Assembly: GCA_018646605.1 (NCBI GenBank)
Contig: JABGUL010000010.1
Location: 1-46,093, forward strand
Source: Flavobacteriaceae bacterium
GTDB lineage: Bacteria; Bacteroidota; Bacteroidia; Flavobacteriales; Flavobacteriaceae
Direction: 5' to 3'
Length of the DNA stretch: 46,093 nt
This document shows positions 43,005 to 46,093 of this stretch, in pieces. The notes under the pieces were generated by a model, which saw only the letters and a list, made by a program, of their open reading frames with translations, did not search any database and had not been told where the DNA came from. The translations under genes were made by a program, and so were the position numbers. How positions within the stretch are numbered: the first letter of the stretch is position 1; every line of letters begins with the position of its first letter.

Positions 43005-43766
43005 CTAGTATGACGTGTAAATAAGAGTAGCTTCAGCACTAACAAATTCTCTTGAGTTTAAACCGTGCTCAATGATTTTATCATTTAACCATTTATTTGA
43101 AGAAATAAATTCAACATCATTTGGATTAGCATTATTATTAATGATAAAAGTCATATGAGTTTTATCTAATGCAACTTCATTTTTATTAATTACTTTGGTA
43201 AACGACCACTGTTTTATTTTTCCATTTAAAAGTTGTTTTTCCCACATAGGCATAAAAACATTCAACTCATAATTTTCATAGTCATCATTTAATTGTTTCA
43301 TTGCTCCAAATGAAAGCTTATCTCCAATCTTAACCTCTCCACCAGCACGAACAGTTTGGTCAATTAGTTTAATTGTGTATTGGCGTACTTCATTTTTAAT
43401 TTTTTTATTGAAAATATTTCTTAATGTTGCCTTTGAAAACTTTCTTTTATTTAAAGATTCAATTTTTTTTCTTGCCATCTCCCAATCAAAATTATCTTGA
43501 TATGATTTTAATTGGTTTTCATCCTTAAAAAAATTGAAAACTAAATAATCGGGGGCTTTGTCCATTTCTGGAGTCTTATCGAATTTCCAAACAGCCCAAC
43601 CCACCTTCTTTCCTTCTTTTATTTCTTGAAGATGAAAAGGTTCCCAAATTTGCTCAAGTGTATGATAGTCATTATCAGCATCTTTTTCAAGATGTACAAA
43701 ATCTGCTACAGCAACTTGACCAAAAGTCATTATAGGTAAAAATAATAGAAATAGTACTTTTTTCAT
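43005..43766 (-). CDS. Secreted protein of unknown function
   Basis: 253 residues with a signal peptide (MKKVLFLLFLPIMTFGQ). The mature protein is rich in Lys, Asp, Glu, Asn and aromatics with helical text (NDYHTLEQIWEPFHLQEIKE, DYLVFNFFKDENQLKSYQDN). It resembles exported flavobacterial proteins of about this size that may have a dimeric alpha-beta barrel-like fold, but I cannot assign it. It has its own terminator. The leader before its ATG is duplicated at 42167-42192. Confidence 0.7.
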   Translation of the reverse strand: MKKVLFLLFLPIMTFGQVAVADFVHLEKDADNDYHTLEQIWEPFHLQEIKEGKKVGWAVWKFDKTPEMDKAPDYLVFNFFKDENQLKSYQDNFDWEMARKKIESLNKRKFSKATLRNIFNKKIKNEVRQYTIKLIDQTVRAGGEVKIGDKLSFGAMKQLNDDYENYELNVFMPMWEKQLLNGKIKQWSFTKVINKNEVALDKTHMTFIINNNANPNDVEFISSNKWLNDKIIEHGLNSREFVSAEATLIYTSY

Positions 43767-43789
43767 TTTAATTGATTTATGGTTAATAA
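43764..43789 (-). repeat. Conserved leader segment, second copy at 42167-42192
   Basis: TTATTAACCATAAATCAATT, ending in AAAATG, occurs before this gene's start codon and again at 42167-42192 with one A more. Such identity in non-coding DNA shows recent duplication of the whole repeat plus leader unit, or a shared regulatory segment. Confidence 0.7.
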
Positions 43790-43830
43790 TAACCTAAACT
43801 ATAAATATTATTTAACATCTACAAATCCTT

Positions 43831-43930
43831 GAACTTACTGAACATACATAGACAACTGTTGACTTACTTCATTAGCAGCTTGTTTCACTCTTTGTAAAGT
43901 ATATTGTAGAACTTAATGAAGATATGCCTT
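43831..43930 (-). repeat. Array repeat copy 3
   Basis: Full-length copy starting GAACTTACTGAACATAC and ending GAACTTAATGAAGATATGCC. It is more divergent in the middle (GACAACTGTTGACTTACTTC). It lies between the terminator at 43939-43963 and the gene starting at 43766. Confidence 0.8.
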
Positions 43931-43938
43931 TGGTATAA

Positions 43939-43963
43939 AAGAAAAGCCCTCCACTTGGGGGGT
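43939..43963 (-). terminator. Imperfect terminator hairpin before repeat copy 3
   Basis: On the minus strand CCCCCC pairs imperfectly with GGAGGG around AAGT, followed by a CTTTTCTTTT tract. It lies between the decayed gene tail and repeat copy 3. Confidence 0.55.
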
Positions 43964-43988
43964 TAATTGTATTGATAGATTACTTTAA

Positions 43989-44114
43989 TTATACAACAGT
44001 CATTACACCTTTTACTGCTGCAACAACATCACCTGTAATTGTCATTTTGTGAGCCTCAGTAGCATGGTCTAAGGGTAAAAAAATACGTTCATATACCAAA
44101 ATATGAAAGAATTG
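43989..44114 (-). pseudogene. Truncated 3' fragment, possibly of a zinc-type oxidoreductase
   Basis: On the minus strand a frame opens after a stop at 44117-44115 and runs 41 codons to TAA at 43991-43989. Its end reads RIFLPLDHATEAHKMTITGD then VVAAVKGVMTVV. The text PLDHATEAHKM resembles the C-terminus of medium-chain dehydrogenases/quinone oxidoreductases (PLEKAxEAHxxxE). No good start or N-terminal domains exist. It is probably the remnant of a decayed gene of the array. The assignment to that family is by eye only. Confidence 0.4.
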
Positions 44115-44147
44115 TTATCCCAATAAATACTGTTGACACTAAAAAGT

Positions 44148-45323
44148 CTAAAACTTTCTTTTTTTGTATTTTTCAAACCTATGGATCTCTCTGCCTAAAG
44201 CAGCTAGAAAAGGGATTCCTAAACTATCATACTCGTAGTTATTATCATTAAACACTCCGTTTTTATTTACTAAAACAGTGGCGGTTATAAAATAAGACAG
44301 CTTGTTTTTATGGTCTTCTATATAAGCGCAATCTGTCAGCGTTCCGAAGGCATATCCTACTTTGTTATATATTTTTATGTGGTTCGGTATTTGTTTTTTA
44401 GTATCTCCAAACCATAGAAATTTTCCATAACTATCGTAATAGATTTTTGGATTATAGCCTTGTTCCCTTGGAAGTTTGTGCATTGATTCTAGTAAAAAGG
44501 TCCTTTTTTCTTCGGATATATTAAAGCGCTCTGATTCTTTGAAAGCTTCAGGGAAAATGACTCTTTTTATCATTTCGTGTTGTGCCCGAAGTGAAAAGTA
44601 ATTTTTATAAGAAAAATCAAAAGGAGTGTATATTGTAAATCCATTTTGAACATATCCAATTCCTTTATTGAGGTGACTGAGGTTTAAAGGCTTGGGATTG
44701 CTATTGATGTTAGGCTGAATGTTAACTAACTCTAATCCCTTGGAAAGGACTTCTATTTTCTTAGTATTTGGATTAGCCGCATCTGAAGTAGATAGTCTAT
44801 GTGATATTCTTACTGGGTGAATACCTTTACTTTTAAGCTTGCTATTGATATAATCACTCCCTAAAAACTCAAAAAGCCTATTGTTAGCTTCATTATCACT
44901 TACCGCGAATATTTCATTGATAGTGTTGGCAAAACTATAAGTAACAGAATCTTCTTCCACCTGATAATTGTCCAAATGAGACCTGTTTAGGCTGGAGAGT
45001 TTTTCAAGAGATAATAATGCTATAGGAAATTTCACTGTACTAGCAGGGTAAAAATAATGGAGGGAGTCTAATTGAAATGAATACTCATGAAATTTTATGG
45101 CGTCTCTTTTATCTCTTTCAACAGTAGTAAATAAAATTTGTAGCTCGTGGGCCTCCAGGTTATCCATGACCCTCTTAATTTTTTTTGAGGGGCTTGAAAT
45201 GGCAAAATCCAATGCGTTTTCATAGTTTTTAGGATGGCTACCACAACTGAATAGCACCATTGTTACGGTAGATAAAATAATAATTTTAAGCGTATTGGCC
45301 TTTGTTTTTGAAAGCGACTTCAT
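44148..45323 (-). CDS. Class A beta-lactamase-like serine hydrolase (lipoprotein)
   Basis: 391 residues with lipobox Cys27 (TMVLFSC). The beta-lactamase fold motifs appear in order: SxxK as S95-T-V-K98 (FPASTVKFPIALL), SDN at 142-144 (AVSDNEANNRLFEFLG), and K321-V-G323 in place of KTG (IYNKVGYAFGTLTD). No clear Omega-loop ExxLN was found, so beta-lactam hydrolysis is uncertain; the Beta-lactamase2 class often contains uncharacterised serine hydrolases. It is preceded by a 78-residue protein 11 bases upstream on the same strand, so the two form one unit within the array. Confidence 0.83.
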   Translation of the reverse strand: MKSLSKTKANTLKIIILSTVTMVLFSCGSHPKNYENALDFAISSPSKKIKRVMDNLEAHELQILFTTVERDKRDAIKFHEYSFQLDSLHYFYPASTVKFPIALLSLEKLSSLNRSHLDNYQVEEDSVTYSFANTINEIFAVSDNEANNRLFEFLGSDYINSKLKSKGIHPVRISHRLSTSDAANPNTKKIEVLSKGLELVNIQPNINSNPKPLNLSHLNKGIGYVQNGFTIYTPFDFSYKNYFSLRAQHEMIKRVIFPEAFKESERFNISEEKRTFLLESMHKLPREQGYNPKIYYDSYGKFLWFGDTKKQIPNHIKIYNKVGYAFGTLTDCAYIEDHKNKLSYFITATVLVNKNGVFNDNNYEYDSLGIPFLAALGREIHRFEKYKKRKF

Positions 45324-45334
45324 ATGGGCTAATT

Positions 45335-45571
45335 TTAAGATACTTTTTCTCCCCTATGTGGTCTAAGTAGGTCTCTAAACACAATCATAAGGCTTTTTGA
45401 AACCAAAATATATGCTGTGCTGTGCATTTCCGAAATAAGGGAAGTACCAATTTCTAATTCTAGATAATTTTCTTTTTCACAAAATTCCTTTAGATGGATT
45501 TTATGATGTGCTGCAGTTGGCGCAGCGTTTGGACCTCTGAAATCCCAAATTAACTTTATTTTTTCTTCCAT
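45335..45571 (-). CDS. Small conserved-looking cytoplasmic protein, 78 residues
   Basis: 78 residues from ATG 45571, beginning MEEKIKLIWDFRGPNAAPTA. A longer frame would use TTG at 45586 and is not preferred. The segment PNAAPTAAHHKIHLKEFCEKENY, followed by HSTAYILVSKSLMIVFRDLLRPHR, has the look of a real conserved protein with two His next to each other. I know no function. It lies 11 bases before the beta-lactamase-like gene, probably co-transcribed. Confidence 0.65.
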   Translation of the reverse strand: MEEKIKLIWDFRGPNAAPTAAHHKIHLKEFCEKENYLELEIGTSLISEMHSTAYILVSKSLMIVFRDLLRPHRGEKVS

Positions 45572-45616
45572 TTTAATTTCCGTCAAAGTAATGAATTAAC
45601 CTAATTTTAAGTTGAT

Positions 45617-45685
45617 AAACAAGTCTTAGGTCAGTTCATTTCATTCTTGGTAAAGTATATTACAGAACTTACCGAAGAAGATATG
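45617..45685 (-). repeat. Array repeat copy 4 (degraded)
   Basis: It matches strongly over TTTCATTCTTGGTAAAGTAT and GAACTTACCGAAG but has lost part of the CTTACTTCATTAGTAG core. It lies between the cold-shock gene's terminator and the 78-residue gene. Confidence 0.75.
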
Positions 45686-45695
45686 TCAATTATAT

Positions 45696-45727
45696 AAAAA
45701 AACCCTTTAGAATCATCTAAAAGGTTT
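45696..45727 (-). terminator. Terminator of the cold-shock gene
   Basis: AAACCCTTTAGA (45700-45711) pairs with TCTAAAAGGTTT (45716-45727), with one G-T pair, and a T-run follows on the minus strand. It lies 23 bases after the csp stop codon. Confidence 0.8.
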
Positions 45728-45750
45728 GATATAAAGCATTAAAAAAATAA

Positions 45751-45942
45751 TTATTCAACTCTGACATTAATGGCGCTAGGACCTTTATCAGTTGATTCTA
45801 AGTCATAACTTACTTTGTCTCCTTCAGTGATGTTATCAACTAAATTATTAGAATGTACAAATACATCTTTTTCTCCTGAATCAGGTGTTATAAAACCAAA
45901 ACCTTTGGCGTTATTAAAAAATTTTACTGTTCCTATACTCAT
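45751..45942 (-). CDS. Cold-shock domain protein (CspA family)
   Basis: 63 residues from ATG 45942 ([20 protein letters not shown]). A longer frame to 45969 begins with TTG and adds a non-family [12 protein letters not shown]1 is KGFGFI and RNP2 is DVFVH, so single-stranded nucleic acid binding is expected. The C-terminus [10 protein letters not shown] is typical of flavobacterial Csp proteins. It is an RNA chaperone in the cytoplasm. The gene sits in the repeat array with its own terminator, between copies 4 and 5. Confidence 0.93.
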   Translation of the reverse strand: MSIGTVKFFNNAKGFGFITPDSGEKDVFVHSNNLVDNITEGDKVSYDLESTDKGPSAINVRVE

Positions 45943-46032
45943 TACATTATTATTATTTGTGAATTGCAAAACTAATTGTTTTTAATTCATTAAGGACTAA
46001 AAACCTTTTTTGAATTAACTAAGATGGTTTTT

Positions 46033-46093
46033 AGTTACTTCATTCGTAGCTAGTTTCATTCTTGGTAAAGTGTATTTTAGAACTTACTGAAGA
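46033..46093 (-). repeat. Array repeat copy 5, running off the window
   Basis: AGTTACTTCATTCGTAGC, then TAGTTTCATTCTTGGTAAAG, and at the very edge GAACTTACTGAAGA. It shows that the array continues to the right. The rest of 45943-46032 is the csp leader. Confidence 0.8.

Noticed and set aside
42244-46093. CRISPR array
   Set aside because: Repeats are 60-100 bp, imperfect, and separated by complete genes of very different length. No spacers or cas genes.
42244-46093. Canonical integron attC sites
   Set aside because: No RYYYAAC...GTTRRRY core boxes could be found by eye in any copy and no integrase is present, so I do not label the repeats attC. The array finding is kept as an open question.

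Overview
The window looks like chromosomal DNA of a marine member of the Flavobacteriia (Bacteroidota). It is AT-rich. Promoters match the Bacteroidota form TAnnTTTG rather than TATAAT, and Shine-Dalgarno signals are mostly weak. Many products are lipoproteins or have signal peptides ending in FGQ, SGQ or WGQ. The enzyme repertoire (GH16 laminarinase type, GH32 fructanase, Na+-coupled transporters, many exported peptidases, TonB receptor) fits a bacterium living on algal glycans and peptides. No rRNA, tRNA, IS element, prophage or CRISPR array was seen.

Layout. 0-5.5 kb: the N-terminal part of a coiled-coil lipoprotein, an intergenic stretch with a possible structured RNA, an M19 dipeptidase, a PBP4-type D-Ala-D-Ala carboxypeptidase and a TonB-dependent receptor. 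5.5-11.4 kb: a small membrane protein overlapping a pirin, a 46-residue ORF, a GH16 glucanase, a CNT nucleoside transporter, an SSS symporter and a secreted protein of unknown function. 11.4-20.7 kb: amino-acid and peptide genes (Tat-exported aminotransferase, Na+/alanine symporter, exported AbgB-like amidohydrolase), OsmC, an ABA4-like membrane protein, a YkuK-like nuclease, a CAP lipoprotein, a 2-hydroxyacid dehydrogenase, and an overlapping DUF1611 (DgcN-like) plus dipeptide epimerase pair. 20.7-30.3 kb: a two-gene fructan unit (GH32 plus sugar porter), then three exported amide or peptide hydrolases (M81, penicillin acylase family, M14). 30.4-33.1 kb: a compact four-gene operon of porin, FMN-binding protein, four-helix membrane protein and DCC thiol protein. 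It has a very good promoter and a palindrome with a DtxR/IdeR-like core at the predicted transcription start. 33.2-42.0 kb: small membrane-anchored unknowns, a MORN-type secreted protein, a large metzincin-like metalloprotease, an exported amidohydrolase, a Rieske oxygenase, and a TlpA plus CxCC beta-propeller lipoprotein pair.

42.1-46.1 kb is different. Five copies of a repeat of up to about 100 bp, all in one orientation, separate small genes that all lie on the minus strand: two secreted unknowns, a class-A-beta-lactamase-like lipoprotein with a 78-residue partner, and a cold-shock protein. A decayed oxidoreductase tail and an orphan gene start also lie there. Most genes carry their own terminator, and the repeat follows it. 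The array continues past the right edge. It looks like a cassette array, but I found no canonical attC core motifs and no integrase in the window.

The two most interesting items are this repeat-gene array and the putatively metal-regulated porin-flavoprotein operon. Convergent genes are packed very tightly, and four pairs share overlapping stop codons.
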